A DNA stretch of 64,000 nucleotides from Bosea sp. NBC_00550 (GCF_026020075.1 NZ_CP102772.1:2170001-2234000), one strand, 5' to 3'. Counted from the stretch's first letter, positions 25,907-35,518 are shown. The notes: a model not told the origin generated them from the sequence alone. Program-made: numbers and translations.

Positions 25907-27925
25907 TCAGTTGTCCAGGAAGCTCCGCAGCTTCCGGCTCCGGCTCGGATGCTTCAGCTTCCTGAGCGCCTTCGCCTCGATCTGGCGGATGCGCTCGCGG
26001 GTGACGCTGAACTGCTGGCCGACCTCTTCGAGGGTGTGGTCGGTGTTCATGCCGATGCCGAAGCGCATGCGCAGCACGCGCTCCTCGCGCGGCGTGAGCG
26101 AGGCCAGCACGCGCGTCGTCGTCTCGCGCAGGTTGCTCTGGATCGCCGCGTCGATCGGCAAGATCGCGTTCTTGTCCTCGATGAAGTCGCCGAGATGCGA
26201 ATCCTCCTCGTCGCCGATCGGCGTTTCCAGAGAGATCGGCTCCTTGGCGATCTTCAGGACCTTGCGCACCTTCTCCAGCGGCATGGCCAGCTTCTCGGCC
26301 AGTTCCTCCGGGGTCGGCTCGCGGCCGATCTCGTGCAGCATCTGGCGCGAGGTCCGCACGATCTTGTTGATCGTCTCGATCATGTGGACGGGGATGCGGA
26401 TCGTGCGGGCCTGGTCGGCGATCGAGCGGGTGATCGCCTGCCGGATCCACCATGTCGCATAGGTCGAGAACTTGTAGCCGCGGCGGTACTCGAACTTGTC
26501 GACCGCCTTCATCAGGCCGATATTGCCTTCCTGGATCAGGTCGAGGAACTGCAGGCCGCGGTTCGTGTACTTCTTAGCGATCGAGATCACGAGGCGCAGA
26601 TTGGCCTCGATCATTTCCTTCTTCGCCTGCCTTGCCTCGCGCTCGCCCTTCTGGACCATCAGCACGATCTTGCGGAATTCCTGGATCTCCAGCCCGGTCT
26701 CGGAGGCGAGCGTGTGCACCTCCTCGCGCAGCTGCTTGATGCGCTCGAGCTCCGACCCGACGAATTCCTTCCAGCCGCGCGAACCCAGCTTGGAGACGCG
26801 AAGCACCCATTTCGGATCGAGCTCGCCGCCGACATGCTGCTTGAGGAAGTCCTCGCGGCCGACGCCATAGCTCTCGGCGAGGCGCAGCAGGCGCGTCTCG
26901 TGGCCGATCAGGCGCTTGTTGATGTCGTAGAGCTGCTCGACCAGCGCCTCGATGCGGTTGTTGTTGAGCGAGAGCGACTTCACCGCGGTGATGATGTCGT
27001 CCTTGAGCTTCTTGTATTTGCGGTCCTGCGACGGCGAGAGCTTGGTGTTCTCCAGCCGGTTGGCGATGTCCTGGTCCTGCAGGCGGCGCAGCTTCTTGTA
27101 GTCGTCGGCGATGGCGTTGAAGGTCTCGAGCACGCGCGGCTTGAGCTCGGCCTCCATGGCCGAGAGCGACACGTTGTTCTCGAGGTCGTCATCGTCCATC
27201 TCCGGCGGGGTCTCGCCCTCCGGGGTCTCGGCCTGCTCGGCTTCCTCGGCGCCTTCCTCTCCCGGGATCGCGTCGGGGTTCTTCCCGTCCGGGCCGGCAT
27301 AGGTCGCCTCGAGATCGATGATGTCCCGCAGCAGGATCTTGCCGTCGACGAGCTCGTCGCGCCAGATGATGATAGCCTGGAAGGTCAGCGGGCTCTCGCA
27401 GAGCCCGGCGATCATCGCCTCGCGGCCGGCCTCGATGCGCTTGGCGATGGCGATTTCGCCCTCGCGGGAGAGCAGCTCGACGGAGCCCATCTCGCGCAGA
27501 TACATCCGCACCGGATCGTCGGTGCGCTCGGTCGGCTCGAGGTTGCGCTTGGTCTCGGTCGGCAGCGTCTGCCGCGAGGCCTCGACGAGATCACCGCCCT
27601 CGACCTCGTCGTCGTCGCTGCCGGCGGCCTCCTTGCGGTTGGCGCGCTCCTCGCCGGCCGCTTCCGGGTCCTCGTTGTCGACGACGTTGATGCCCTGCTC
27701 GCTGAGCTGGCCGAGCACGTCCTCGATCTGCTCCGAGGAGAACTCCTCCGAGGGCAGAACCTCGTTCAGTTCATCATAGGTGACATAGCCGCGCTTCTTC
27801 GCGAGCTTGATCATCCGCCGTACGGCCTGATCGGTAAGATCGAGCAACGGGCCGTCGGTAGTCGGGGGGGCATCCGGCGCGACCTGATCGGTCTTTTCCC
27901 GTTCGCTCGCTTTTGTCGCCATCAA
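25907..27925 (-). CDS. rpoD: RNA polymerase primary sigma factor RpoD
   Basis: A 672-residue sigma-70 factor that directs RNA polymerase to housekeeping promoters. Region 1.1 is near the N-terminus; region 1.2 is at [12 protein letters not shown]; an acidic non-conserved insert lies between 1.2 and 2; region 2 has [26 protein letters not shown] and [15 protein letters not shown]; region 3 has HMIETINKI; region 4 has [26 protein letters not shown]. It is read 195 bases after dnaG on the same strand, the usual macromolecular-synthesis order. Confidence 0.98.
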   Translation of the reverse strand: MMATKASEREKTDQVAPDAPPTTDGPLLDLTDQAVRRMIKLAKKRGYVTYDELNEVLPSEEFSSEQIEDVLGQLSEQGINVVDNEDPEAAGEERANRKEAAGSDDDEVEGGDLVEASRQTLPTETKRNLEPTERTDDPVRMYLREMGSVELLSREGEIAIAKRIEAGREAMIAGLCESPLTFQAIIIWRDELVDGKILLRDIIDLEATYAGPDGKNPDAIPGEEGAEEAEQAETPEGETPPEMDDDDLENNVSLSAMEAELKPRVLETFNAIADDYKKLRRLQDQDIANRLENTKLSPSQDRKYKKLKDDIITAVKSLSLNNNRIEALVEQLYDINKRLIGHETRLLRLAESYGVGREDFLKQHVGGELDPKWVLRVSKLGSRGWKEFVGSELERIKQLREEVHTLASETGLEIQEFRKIVLMVQKGEREARQAKKEMIEANLRLVISIAKKYTNRGLQFLDLIQEGNIGLMKAVDKFEYRRGYKFSTYATWWIRQAITRSIADQARTIRIPVHMIETINKIVRTSRQMLHEIGREPTPEELAEKLAMPLEKVRKVLKIAKEPISLETPIGDEEDSHLGDFIEDKNAILPIDAAIQSNLRETTTRVLASLTPREERVLRMRFGIGMNTDHTLEEVGQQFSVTRERIRQIEAKALRKLKHPSRSRKLRSFLDN

Positions 27926-28120
27926 TAGCGCTCCGCATTCGTGCGCCGGACATGGCCGAGGCAGCCATATACCGACGCATAAAAGGGCGGCGCGACCGCA
28001 GACCCGGCGCGCTCACCCACCCAAATCACTGCTCGCAGATGGCACCAGACGTCGTTGACGAATCGTGAACCACCCGACACCTTGCGCGCATCAAACGGGC
28101 AACCGCCATTCGCTGGGCTA

Positions 28121-30016
28121 TCAATCTTCGGACATGGCCTCGGTGCCGTCGATTGTCTCGAGGCGGGCCTTAACGTCCTTGATCCAGGCGAAATTGGCTT
28201 CGGTCGCGTCGTCAGCCAATGCGCGCTCGGCTGCTCTCAACTCGCTATTTAGCGTCCGCGCGCGATGATGCAAGACGATGGCCTGATGAATCGAGTCGAA
28301 AACCGATTCTGGATCAGCATCTTGCGCGAGTTTAAGCCGTTCGGCCGGCCCCGTGACCGCCATCAGCTGGTTGCGCGCCTCCTTGACCCGCGGCTGGGTC
28401 AACCGATTCGCAAGCGTCTCGCGGTCGAGCGTCTCCTCCACCGCATCGAGCAGCGCCTGCCGGAAGCGCTCGGCCGCCGATCCGTCGAGCGACATCTCCG
28501 CGATATCGTCGGCGCAACGCAGGATGAGATCGGGGTGGCTCGCCAGCGCCAGCAGGATAAAGGCCTCGCGCTGGTCCTCTCCCCGCATCTTCGCCACGAT
28601 CCGTGACTGGGTCAGCGCGCTCGAAGCCTTGAGCGGACCTGCAAGCCAGGGCGGCACCTGCCGGGCGCCTCCCCGCATCGGCCCGCCCCGGCTGCCGCGC
28701 TGAAAATTGCCCTGTCCGCCACCACGCTCGGGCCGCGCCGGAGCGGCGCTGGCGAAGAGCTGGCTCAGTCGCTCGTCCATCTCGCGGCGGTAATGCTTGC
28801 GGGTCGTCTCGTCGCGGATCTGGCCCAGCGGCTCCTTCAGCCGCCGCTCGAAGGCGGCGCGCCGTTCCGGCGTATCGAGCGGCCCGGCCTCGACCTCGCG
28901 CTGCCAGAGCATGTCGACGAGCGGCCGCGCCGCCGCGACCACCTCGGCGATGGCCTGGCGTCCGCCCGAGCGGGCGAGATCGTCAGGGTCCTGGCCATCC
29001 GGCAGCAGGGCGAAGGAGAGCGACTTGCCCGGTTCGAGCATCGGCAATGCGATGTCGATCGCGCGGCTCGCGGCCTTGCGGCCCGCCTTGTCGCCGTCCA
29101 GGCAGATCACCGGCTCGTCGGCCATGCGCCAGAGCAGGCCGAGCTGATCCTCGGTCAATGCCGTGCCGAGCGGCGCCACCGTCTGCGGAAAGCCCGAGAG
29201 CGACATGGCGATGACGTCGACATAGCCCTCGACCACAATGACCTGCCCAGTGTCGTGCGAGGCCTTGCGGGCATTGTGGTGGTTGAACAGCAGCGAACCC
29301 TTGTGGAAGAGCGGCGTCTCCGGCGAGTTCAGGTATTTGGCCGCCACCTCCGCGCTCATCGCCCGGCCGCCGAAGGCGACGACGCGTCCGCGCGAATCGT
29401 GGATCGGGAACATGATGCGATCGCGGAAGCGGTCATAGGGCACGGCGATCTCCTCGCCATGCACCAGGAGCCCCGCCTCCATCATCAGCTCGGCCGGCAC
29501 GCCCTTGCCGGCCAGATGGTCGCGCAGCGCGAAACGATCGACCGGGCCGTATCCCAGCCGAAAGCGCGTGCGCGCCTCGCCGTCGAGCCCGCGCGTCGAG
29601 AGATAGCGCCGGGCCGCGCCGCCACGCTCGCCCATCAGCTCGGCCTCGAAGAACTTCGCCGCGATCTCGACGACCTCGTGCAGCCCCTTGCGCTTCTCCT
29701 CCTGGACCTGCGCTTCCTGCGTGATCTTCGGCAGGATGACGCCGGCCTCGGCCGCGAGCTTCTCGACGGCCTCCGGGAAGGAGAGCCCCTCGGTCTCCAT
29801 CACGAACTTGAAGATGTCGCCGTTCTTGCCGGAGGAGAAATCGAAGAAGGACGCCTTCTGGTCGTTGACGAAGAAGGACGGTGTCTTCTCGGCGTTGAAC
29901 GGCGAGAGCCCCTTCCATTCCCGCCCCGCCTTCTGCAGGCGCACGCGTTTGCCCACGACCGCCGAGACAGGCAGCCGCGCCTTGATCTCCTCAAGGACGG
30001 AGGGCGGGAACTTCAT
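28121..30016 (-). CDS. dnaG: DNA primase DnaG
   Basis: A 631-residue primase that makes RNA primers for replication. The N-terminal CHC2-type fold is present, but its zinc-ligand positions are replaced (GLSPFNAEKTPSFF where CPFH is usual, and FDFSSGKNGD where HCFGCGxxGD is usual). The TOPRIM domain is intact (VVEGYVDVIAMS, ICLDGDKAGRKA), as is the C-terminal helicase-binding region. The ATG at 30016 (MKFPPSVLEEIKARLP) is the family start. It precedes rpoD. The 195-base gap after it (27926-28120) probably holds the rpoD promoter; no site is certain. Confidence 0.96.
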   Translation of the reverse strand: MKFPPSVLEEIKARLPVSAVVGKRVRLQKAGREWKGLSPFNAEKTPSFFVNDQKASFFDFSSGKNGDIFKFVMETEGLSFPEAVEKLAAEAGVILPKITQEAQVQEEKRKGLHEVVEIAAKFFEAELMGERGGAARRYLSTRGLDGEARTRFRLGYGPVDRFALRDHLAGKGVPAELMMEAGLLVHGEEIAVPYDRFRDRIMFPIHDSRGRVVAFGGRAMSAEVAAKYLNSPETPLFHKGSLLFNHHNARKASHDTGQVIVVEGYVDVIAMSLSGFPQTVAPLGTALTEDQLGLLWRMADEPVICLDGDKAGRKAASRAIDIALPMLEPGKSLSFALLPDGQDPDDLARSGGRQAIAEVVAAARPLVDMLWQREVEAGPLDTPERRAAFERRLKEPLGQIRDETTRKHYRREMDERLSQLFASAAPARPERGGGQGNFQRGSRGGPMRGGARQVPPWLAGPLKASSALTQSRIVAKMRGEDQREAFILLALASHPDLILRCADDIAEMSLDGSAAERFRQALLDAVEETLDRETLANRLTQPRVKEARNQLMAVTGPAERLKLAQDADPESVFDSIHQAIVLHHRARTLNSELRAAERALADDATEANFAWIKDVKARLETIDGTEAMSED

Positions 30017-30139
30017 GGCGTCCTGTCTGGACCCTTCGCAGCCCTGTGCCAACCGGCAAGTCTGCCTTTCCCGGCCTTATCGGCCATATCCACAGCGCGC
30101 CCCATCTGGTAAAGAAAATCGCGAAAAAGGAAGAAAGCG

Positions 30140-30415
30140 ATGGCGCTCAACATCAAGGATCCGGAGACCGAGGAGGCCGTGCGCCTGCTCGCGCGCCGCC
30201 GTGGCCTCAGTCTGACCGAGGCAGTGCGCCAAGCCGTCAGGAGCGAGCTCGACAAGGACGAGCTATCAGACGCGGAGAAGACGCGGCGGATAGCGGAGGC
30301 CTGGGCGCGGATGGAAGAATTCTACAAGAAATATGGCATCAAGCCGGCCCAACGCTCCATGACCAAGCAGGAGATGGACGACATCATCGGCTATGATGAG
30401 AACGGTATGTGGTGA
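30140..30415 (+). CDS. vapB: VapB-type antitoxin
   Basis: A 91-residue antitoxin of the Rv0623-like VapB family. The N-terminal ribbon-helix-helix-like DNA-binding part is MALNIKDPETEEAVRLLARRRGLSLTEAVRQAV; the acidic C-terminal tail binds the toxin. GGAAGAAAG precedes the ATG. Its 3' end overlaps the toxin gene (GTGA). The pair faces the opposite way to dnaG and yqeY on its two sides. Confidence 0.9.
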   Translation: MALNIKDPETEEAVRLLARRRGLSLTEAVRQAVRSELDKDELSDAEKTRRIAEAWARMEEFYKKYGIKPAQRSMTKQEMDDIIGYDENGMW

Positions 30416-30801
30416 ATATCGTTGTCGATACCTCTGCCGTTGTCGCCATCATCACCTTGGAAACCGAGGCCAGAGCCTTTTCTGCCGGCTTGGCCTCGGC
30501 AACGCGACGAGTCATGACCAGCGTCAACCTCCTTGAAGCACGGCTGGTCCTCAGCTTCGCCAAGGGTATGCCGCCGGAGACCGTTTCCGACTTCGTAATG
30601 CGGGAACGCATCGACATCGTCCCCTTCGACGCAGCCCTCTCCGATCTCGCCTTCGAAGCCTATGGCCGCTACGGCAAGGGCCGCCACGCCGCCCGCCTCA
30701 ACATGGGTGATTGCGCCGCCTATGCGCTGGCGAAGGCACGCGGCTGGCCCCTGCTCTACAAGGGCGACGACTTCTCCGAAACGGATATCGAGCGGGCCTG
30801 A
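30412..30801 (+). CDS. vapC: VapC-type PIN-domain ribonuclease toxin
   Basis: A 129-residue PIN-domain RNase. Acidic residues of the active site are in VVDTSAVVAI, NLLEARLVL, MGDCAAYALAKA and YKGDDF, all present, so the toxin should be active when not bound by VapB. The start is GTG at 30412 within the vapB stop (GTGA); another in-frame GTG at 30409 is possible. It ends 21 bases before the convergent yqeY stop. Confidence 0.93.
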   Translation: MNIVVDTSAVVAIITLETEARAFSAGLASATRRVMTSVNLLEARLVLSFAKGMPPETVSDFVMRERIDIVPFDAALSDLAFEAYGRYGKGRHAARLNMGDCAAYALAKARGWPLLYKGDDFSETDIERA

Positions 30802-30822
30802 GGCCCGCCCGCTCCTGCCGGC

Positions 30823-31284
30823 TCAACCGCCCAGCGCCGCCTTCACCATCGGGCTGGCCTTGCCGAAATCCATCTGGCCGGCATGGGTCGCACGCAGGAT
30901 GCCGATGACCTTGCCCATGTCCTTGACGGCGGTCGCGCCGCTCTCGGCGATGGCGTTGTCGATCGCAGCCTTCACCTCCTCGTCGGACATCTGCTTGGGC
31001 AGGTAGGAAGAGATCACCGCGACCTCGGCGCGCTCGCCATCGGCGAGCTCGGGGCGGGCGTTGGCGTCGTAGATCGCGATCGATTCCTGGCGCTGCTTGA
31101 TCATCTTCTGGAGCACGCCGAGGATCTCGTCGGCCGTGGCTTCGCCCTTGCCGGCGCCGCGCGCCTCGATGTCCTTATCCTTCAGCGCCGCCTGGATCAG
31201 GCGGATCGCGCCGACCCTGCCCTTCTCGCCGGCCTTCATCGCTTCCTTCAGATCGCCGGTGAAGCGCTCGCGCAGGCTCGTCAT
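30823..31284 (-). CDS. GatB/YqeY domain protein
   Basis: A 153-residue YqeY-type protein, a stand-alone relative of the tail domain of the amidotransferase GatB (LRERFTGDLKEAMKAGEKGRVGAIRLIQAALKDKD... and DMGKVIGILRATHAGQMDFGKAS). The role is not settled; it may bind tRNA. It diverges from carA with a 155-base gap between the two starts. In relatives it usually lies beside dnaG; here vapBC separates them. Confidence 0.93.
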   Translation of the reverse strand: MTSLRERFTGDLKEAMKAGEKGRVGAIRLIQAALKDKDIEARGAGKGEATADEILGVLQKMIKQRQESIAIYDANARPELADGERAEVAVISSYLPKQMSDEEVKAAIDNAIAESGATAVKDMGKVIGILRATHAGQMDFGKASPMVKAALGG

Positions 31285-31439
31285 CTCGTTGTTCCTTTTT
31301 CTCTTGTGCGGCCTGCACCAACCTTGATTGACGGGCAGCGCCCGGCTCTTTAAGGCTCGCGTTCCAGACCGGCGGAGTGGATTGCCACAGCCCCGCCCCC
31401 GCTTTCTGCCGCTGGCGCGGCCTGGACCGAGACATAGAC

Positions 31440-32648
31440 ATGACCGCTTCCGAAGGAAACCCCGCCGATAGCGGCTGGACCGAACCGCGCGCGACCGCGC
31501 TCCTCGTGCTAGCCGACGGCACGGTGCTGGAAGGCTTCGGCCTCGGCGCCGTGGGCGAAGCGCCGGGCGAGGTCTGCTTCAACACGGCGATGACGGGCTA
31601 TCAGGAAATCCTGACCGACCCGTCCTATGCCGGGCAGATCATCACCTTCACCTTCCCGCATGTCGGCAATGTCGGCGTGAACGACGAAGACACCGAGACC
31701 GTCAACGCCGCCGCCTCTTCCGGCGTGCGCGGCTGCGTGCTCCACGCCGTCATCACCGAGCCGTCGAGCTGGCGCTCCAACCGGCATTTCGACGCCTGGC
31801 TGAAGGCCCGCAACATCGTCGGCATCTGCGGCGTCGACACCCGCGCGCTCACCGCGCTGATCCGCGACAACGGCATGCCGAACGCCATCCTCGCCCACAG
31901 CCCGGACGGCGTGTTCGACATCGAGCGACTGAAGAAGCAGGCGGCAGGGCTGCCCTCCATGGCCGGGCTCGATCTCGTTCCGCTCGTCACCGCCGCCCAG
32001 CGCTATGACTGGGACGAGACCCCCTGGGTCTGGCCGGCCGGCTACGGCAAGCGCGAAGCGGCGAACTACAAGGTCGTCGCCATCGACTACGGCGTGAAGC
32101 GCAACATCCTGCGCCTGCTCGCCAAGGCTGGCTGCGACGTCACGGTCGTCCCTTCGACCGCCAGCGCCGAGGACATCCTCGCCCTGAACCCCGACGGCAT
32201 CTTCCTTTCCAACGGCCCGGGCGACCCGGCCGCGACCGGCGAATATGCGGTGCCGGTCATCAAGGAACTGCTCGACAGGAAGGTCCCGACCTTCGGCATC
32301 TGCCTCGGCCACCAGATGATGGCGCTCGCCATCGGCGGCCAGACCATGAAGATGAAGCAGGGTCATCATGGCGCCAACCACCCGGTGCAGGACAAGACTA
32401 CCGGCAAGGTCGAGATCGTCTCGATGAACCACGGCTTCGCCGTCGATCCCGCGAGCCTGCCGGCCAATGCGGTCGAGACCCATGTCTCGCTCTTCGACAG
32501 CTCGAACAGCGGCATCGCGCTGACCGACCGCCCGGCCTTCAGCGTCCAGCATCACCCGGAAGCTTCCCCCGGTCCGCAGGACAGCCACTATCTCTTCAAC
32601 CGCTTCATCGATCTGATGGCGGCGGAGAAGGGCAAGAAGGCGGCCTGA
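31440..32648 (+). CDS. carA: Carbamoyl-phosphate synthase small subunit
   Basis: A 402-residue glutamine amidotransferase subunit; it feeds ammonia to CarB for arginine and pyrimidine synthesis. An N-terminal CarA domain (FNTAMTGYQEILTDPSYAGQI) is followed by a class I GATase with the catalytic cysteine in GICLGHQMMALAIGG and the His/Glu pair in VQHHPEASPGP. The ATG at 31440 is the start of the conserved protein. The partner carB lies 12.6 kb away (45264-48581), a separation usual in this class of bacteria. Confidence 0.97.
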   Translation: MTASEGNPADSGWTEPRATALLVLADGTVLEGFGLGAVGEAPGEVCFNTAMTGYQEILTDPSYAGQIITFTFPHVGNVGVNDEDTETVNAAASSGVRGCVLHAVITEPSSWRSNRHFDAWLKARNIVGICGVDTRALTALIRDNGMPNAILAHSPDGVFDIERLKKQAAGLPSMAGLDLVPLVTAAQRYDWDETPWVWPAGYGKREAANYKVVAIDYGVKRNILRLLAKAGCDVTVVPSTASAEDILALNPDGIFLSNGPGDPAATGEYAVPVIKELLDRKVPTFGICLGHQMMALAIGGQTMKMKQGHHGANHPVQDKTTGKVEIVSMNHGFAVDPASLPANAVETHVSLFDSSNSGIALTDRPAFSVQHHPEASPGPQDSHYLFNRFIDLMAAEKGKKAA

Positions 32649-32675
32649 GGGCCGCCACTGTCGACGGAGACGGGC

Positions 32676-33005
32676 ATGATCCACCAGTTGCGCATCTACG
32701 AGATCTTCGAGCGCAACAAGGCGGCGTTCCACGCCCGCTTTCGCGACCATGCCGCACCTATCATGGCGCGGCACGGCTTCCGGATCATGGCTATGTGGGA
32801 GACGGCGAGCGCCGGGCGCATCGAATTCGCCTACATCCTCGCCTGGCCCGACAGCGAGACGAAGACGCGGGCCTGGACGAGCTTCATGGCCGATCCCGAA
32901 TGGATCGAGATCAAGCGCGTGACCTCGCTGCAGCATGGCAGCCTGGTCGGTGCGATCGAGGATCGCATCATGAGGCCGACCGACTACTCGCCGAAGCTCG
33001 GTTGA
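32676..33005 (+). CDS. NIPSNAP family protein
   Basis: A 109-residue ferredoxin-like alpha/beta protein of the NIPSNAP family (MIHQLRIYEIFERNKAAFHARF, MWETASAGRIEFAYILAWPDSE). The function of bacterial members is mostly unknown. It starts 27 bases after carA and may be read with it, though no functional link is known. Confidence 0.87.
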   Translation: MIHQLRIYEIFERNKAAFHARFRDHAAPIMARHGFRIMAMWETASAGRIEFAYILAWPDSETKTRAWTSFMADPEWIEIKRVTSLQHGSLVGAIEDRIMRPTDYSPKLG

Positions 33006-33178
33006 CAGCGCCTCGCCTTCGGCGCTTTAAGCAGCTCATGACCAGCCTGATGGCCCTTCAGCAGAGCTATTACACCCCGTCCTCATAGAGGCGGTGGCAT
33101 TCCCATGTTCAACCGCCGCGCTGGCGGTTGAATTCAGGCAAGTCACCCGGCATCGCGGCTCCCCACCGGACCAGAGCG

Positions 33179-33997
33179 ATGCAATCCAAGATCAAGACCA
33201 TCACTTCCATCGGCATCATGGGCTTCGGCGCCTTCGGCCGCCTGATGGCTCGTCATCTCCAGCCGCATTTCGCGCTCCGCATCTGCGACCCCGCTCATCC
33301 ACCCTCGCCCGATACGACCGGCAAGGGCCTGCGGCCGGCGACGATCAGTGAAATCGGCAGTTGCGACCTCGTTGTCCTCGCCGTGCCCGTCGCGGCGACC
33401 CCCGAGGCGGTCGCGGCGCTTAGGCCCCATCTGAAGGCCGGCGCGATCGTGCTCGATGTCGGCTCGGTCAAGATCGGCCCGGCGCGCGTGCTCGCGGAAG
33501 GCCTGCCCGGGCATGTCGAGATCATCGGCACGCATCCGCTCTTCGGCCCCCAGAGCGCCCGCAACGGGCTTGCAGGACTGAAGATCGCGCTCTGCCCGAT
33601 TCGAGGCAGCAGCACGCCACGCATCGCCGCCTTCCTGCGCCATGTCCTCAAGCTGAAGGTCATCGCGACCACGCCTGACGCCCATGACCGCGAGGTTGCG
33701 ATGGTGCAGGGCCTGACCCATCTCATCGCCAAGATCCTGGTGCGGATGGAGCCATTGCCGCAACACATGACCACCGCGAGCTTCGACCTGCTGATGCAGG
33801 CTACGGAAATGGTCCGACACGATGCGCCGAACGTCTTCATGGCGATCGAGCGCGCCAATCCGCATGCCAAGGCGGTGCGCGACCGCTTCTTCGCGCTGGC
33901 CGAGGAGATGCGGATGTTTCTGGAGAATGGCCGTCAGGACATGGTCCAGACTGAACCGGCCCTGCCTCACAAGGTCGCAGACGCGGTACCGGCCTAG
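33179..33997 (+). CDS. Prephenate dehydrogenase (TyrA family)
   Basis: A 272-residue oxidoreductase with an N-terminal Rossmann site (SIGIMGFGAFGRLMARHL) and TyrA-family motifs (VLDVGSVKIGPARVL, IIGTHPLFGPQSARNG, GLTHLIAKIL). It probably oxidises prephenate or arogenate to give the tyrosine precursor. It lacks the C-terminal ACT/regulatory part. The ATG at 33179 is used; an in-frame TTG at 33128 is less likely. The 173 bases before it (33006-33178) hold no clear signal. Confidence 0.88.
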   Translation: MQSKIKTITSIGIMGFGAFGRLMARHLQPHFALRICDPAHPPSPDTTGKGLRPATISEIGSCDLVVLAVPVAATPEAVAALRPHLKAGAIVLDVGSVKIGPARVLAEGLPGHVEIIGTHPLFGPQSARNGLAGLKIALCPIRGSSTPRIAAFLRHVLKLKVIATTPDAHDREVAMVQGLTHLIAKILVRMEPLPQHMTTASFDLLMQATEMVRHDAPNVFMAIERANPHAKAVRDRFFALAEEMRMFLENGRQDMVQTEPALPHKVADAVPA

Positions 33998-34048
33998 CCT
34001 TCACCGCCCGCCCCGCCGACAATACGGGAAACCTCGAATGTCCCAGCG

Positions 34049-34474
34049 ATGACCGACAACCCCCTCACCCATCCGGGCGCCGCCCACCCCGATCTGCGCG
34101 AGCCGATGATCGGCCTGCTCGTCCGCACGTTCTACGAGCGGGCGCGGCAGGACGACGTGATCGGCCCGGTCTTCGCGGCGGCCGTCGAGGATTGGGACGA
34201 CCATATCGCCAAGATCACCGATTTCTGGAGCAGCGTGATGCTGCGCACCGGGCGCTACAACGGCCGGCCGATGCGCCCGCATCTGATCCTCCCGCTGGAG
34301 GGCCGGCATTTCGACCGCTGGCTCGACCTGTTCGAGGCGACGGCACGGGAGGTCTGCGAACCGGAGATCGCGGAGGCCTTCATCGTCCGGGCGCGGCGCA
34401 TCGCAGACAGCTTCGAGATGGCCCGCGCCAGCCAGCGCGGCGAATTTGCTGCGCCCCGGCATAGCTTGCGATAG
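34049..34474 (+). CDS. Group III truncated haemoglobin
   Basis: A 141-residue haem protein of the group III (P) truncated globins: LVRTFYERARQDDVIGPVF, DWDDHIAKITDFWSSVML and the F-helix GRHFDRWLDLFEATA, where the histidine is the proximal haem ligand. Members bind oxygen and may handle nitric oxide. It follows the prephenate dehydrogenase gene by 51 bases. Confidence 0.92.
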   Translation: MTDNPLTHPGAAHPDLREPMIGLLVRTFYERARQDDVIGPVFAAAVEDWDDHIAKITDFWSSVMLRTGRYNGRPMRPHLILPLEGRHFDRWLDLFEATAREVCEPEIAEAFIVRARRIADSFEMARASQRGEFAAPRHSLR

Positions 34475-34482
34475 ATTCAGTC

Positions 34483-34570
34483 CGTCATTCTCGGGCTTGA
34501 CCCGAGAATCTCATGACAGGCGCAGGAGCCTCATCTTCCGGAGATGCTCGGGTCAAGCCCGAGCATGACG
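34483..34570. repeat. Dispersed palindromic repeat CGTCAT...ATGACG
   Basis: An 88-base intergenic repeat with nested palindromes: CTCGGGCTTGACCCGAG near the left end and CTCGGGTCAAGCCCGAG near the right. It fills most of the space between the haemoglobin gene and the convergent LysR gene, and could form a strong hairpin or act as a terminator. Confidence 0.85.
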
Positions 34571-34574
34571 CGGA

Positions 34575-35507
34575 TCACGCCGCCCTCGCCTCGCGGCTTA
34601 AGAATGCCTCAATGTCAGCCGGCGCCGCGCCGGCCTCGCCTGCGATCCGCTCGGCCAGCGCCGCCGCGGAAGGCCTCAACGTCCCGAACGGCCGGTCGAG
34701 CCAATAGGAAACCGGGTTCAGCGCCTCGCGCTCATCCGCCCGGACGATCCGCCCGGCCGCCAGTTGCTCGCGTGCCAGGGGCGGACGCGCCAGGGCGATG
34801 CCGAGGCCATGGGCGGCGGCATCGAGCACCAGATTGTAATCCTCGAAACGGCGGTCCTGCGGGCGCGGGCGATAGTCCAGCCCCTGCGCGGCGAACCAGG
34901 CCTTCCAGCCGGCAGCGTCGGAATCATGGATCAGAGGCTGGGCCAAAAGACGCTCCGGCGCGCCCACGCCAATGGCCGCCGCAAGCTGCGGCGAGGCGAT
35001 CGGGAAGCACCATTCCTCGAACAGCTTGAGCGAGAGCCGATCCGGCGCCCCGCCCCGCCCGCAACGGATGCCGAGATCGACGCCCTCCTCCTCGAAATCG
35101 ACCCTGCGGTGCTCGACCTGCAGCACGATGCGCAACGAGGGCATCCCCGCCTCCAGCACCGCGAGGCGCGGCATCAGCCAGAGCGAACAGACCGAGGGCG
35201 GCGCGCTGACGCGCACCACCGAGGCGCCGCGCACCTCGCGCCAGCGGTCGGAGGTGTCGGCGATCAGCGCGAAGGCTTCCTGCGTGCGCTGGAGCAGGCG
35301 CTGCCCCTCCGGCGTCAACGAGACACCGCGTGCCTGCCGCAGGAAAACGCGCAGGCCCAGCCAGTGCTCGAGCTTTGCGATCTGCCGGCTGACGGCGCCA
35401 TGCGTCAGGTTCAGCGCCTCGGCGGCGGAAGAGAAGCTGCCGGTGCGGGCGGCCGCCTCGAAAGCGCGCAGCGTGTCCAGCGGGGGCAGGGTCGAGCTGT
35501 GATCCAT
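34575..35507 (-). CDS. LysR-family regulator (GcvA type)
   Basis: A 310-residue regulator. The helix-turn-helix is GSFSSAAEALNLTHGAVSRQIAKLEHWLG. The motif AVSRQI and the effector domain (PPSVCSLWLMPRLAVLE...) resemble the GcvA/AmpR group. It diverges from a DMT transporter gene 92 bases away, which is its probable target. ATG at 35507 is used; GTG at 35513 is possible. A perfect inverted repeat covers both start codons. Confidence 0.9.
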   Translation of the reverse strand: MDHSSTLPPLDTLRAFEAAARTGSFSSAAEALNLTHGAVSRQIAKLEHWLGLRVFLRQARGVSLTPEGQRLLQRTQEAFALIADTSDRWREVRGASVVRVSAPPSVCSLWLMPRLAVLEAGMPSLRIVLQVEHRRVDFEEEGVDLGIRCGRGGAPDRLSLKLFEEWCFPIASPQLAAAIGVGAPERLLAQPLIHDSDAAGWKAWFAAQGLDYRPRPQDRRFEDYNLVLDAAAHGLGIALARPPLAREQLAAGRIVRADEREALNPVSYWLDRPFGTLRPSAAALAERIAGEAGAAPADIEAFLSREARAA

Positions 35508-35518
35508 CCTCACAGCTC
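35494..35518. promoter_or_regulatory. Perfect inverted repeat over the LysR start codon
   Basis: GAGCTGTGA (35494-35502) and TCACAGCTC (35510-35518) form a perfect 9-bp inverted repeat with a 7-base spacer. It covers the start of the LysR gene and lies 81 bases before the divergent transporter gene. It could be an operator for self-control, or a translation-blocking hairpin in the LysR mRNA. Confidence 0.55.

Noticed and set aside
31285..31439. A leader or attenuator before carA
   Set aside because: No convincing leader peptide, terminator/antiterminator pair or known operator could be read in this gap.
35498..35514. TGTGA...TCACA as a CRP/FNR-type site
   Set aside because: The spacer is seven bases rather than six, and the match extends to a longer 9-bp repeat around the LysR start, which is better explained as a regulator-specific operator or RNA hairpin.
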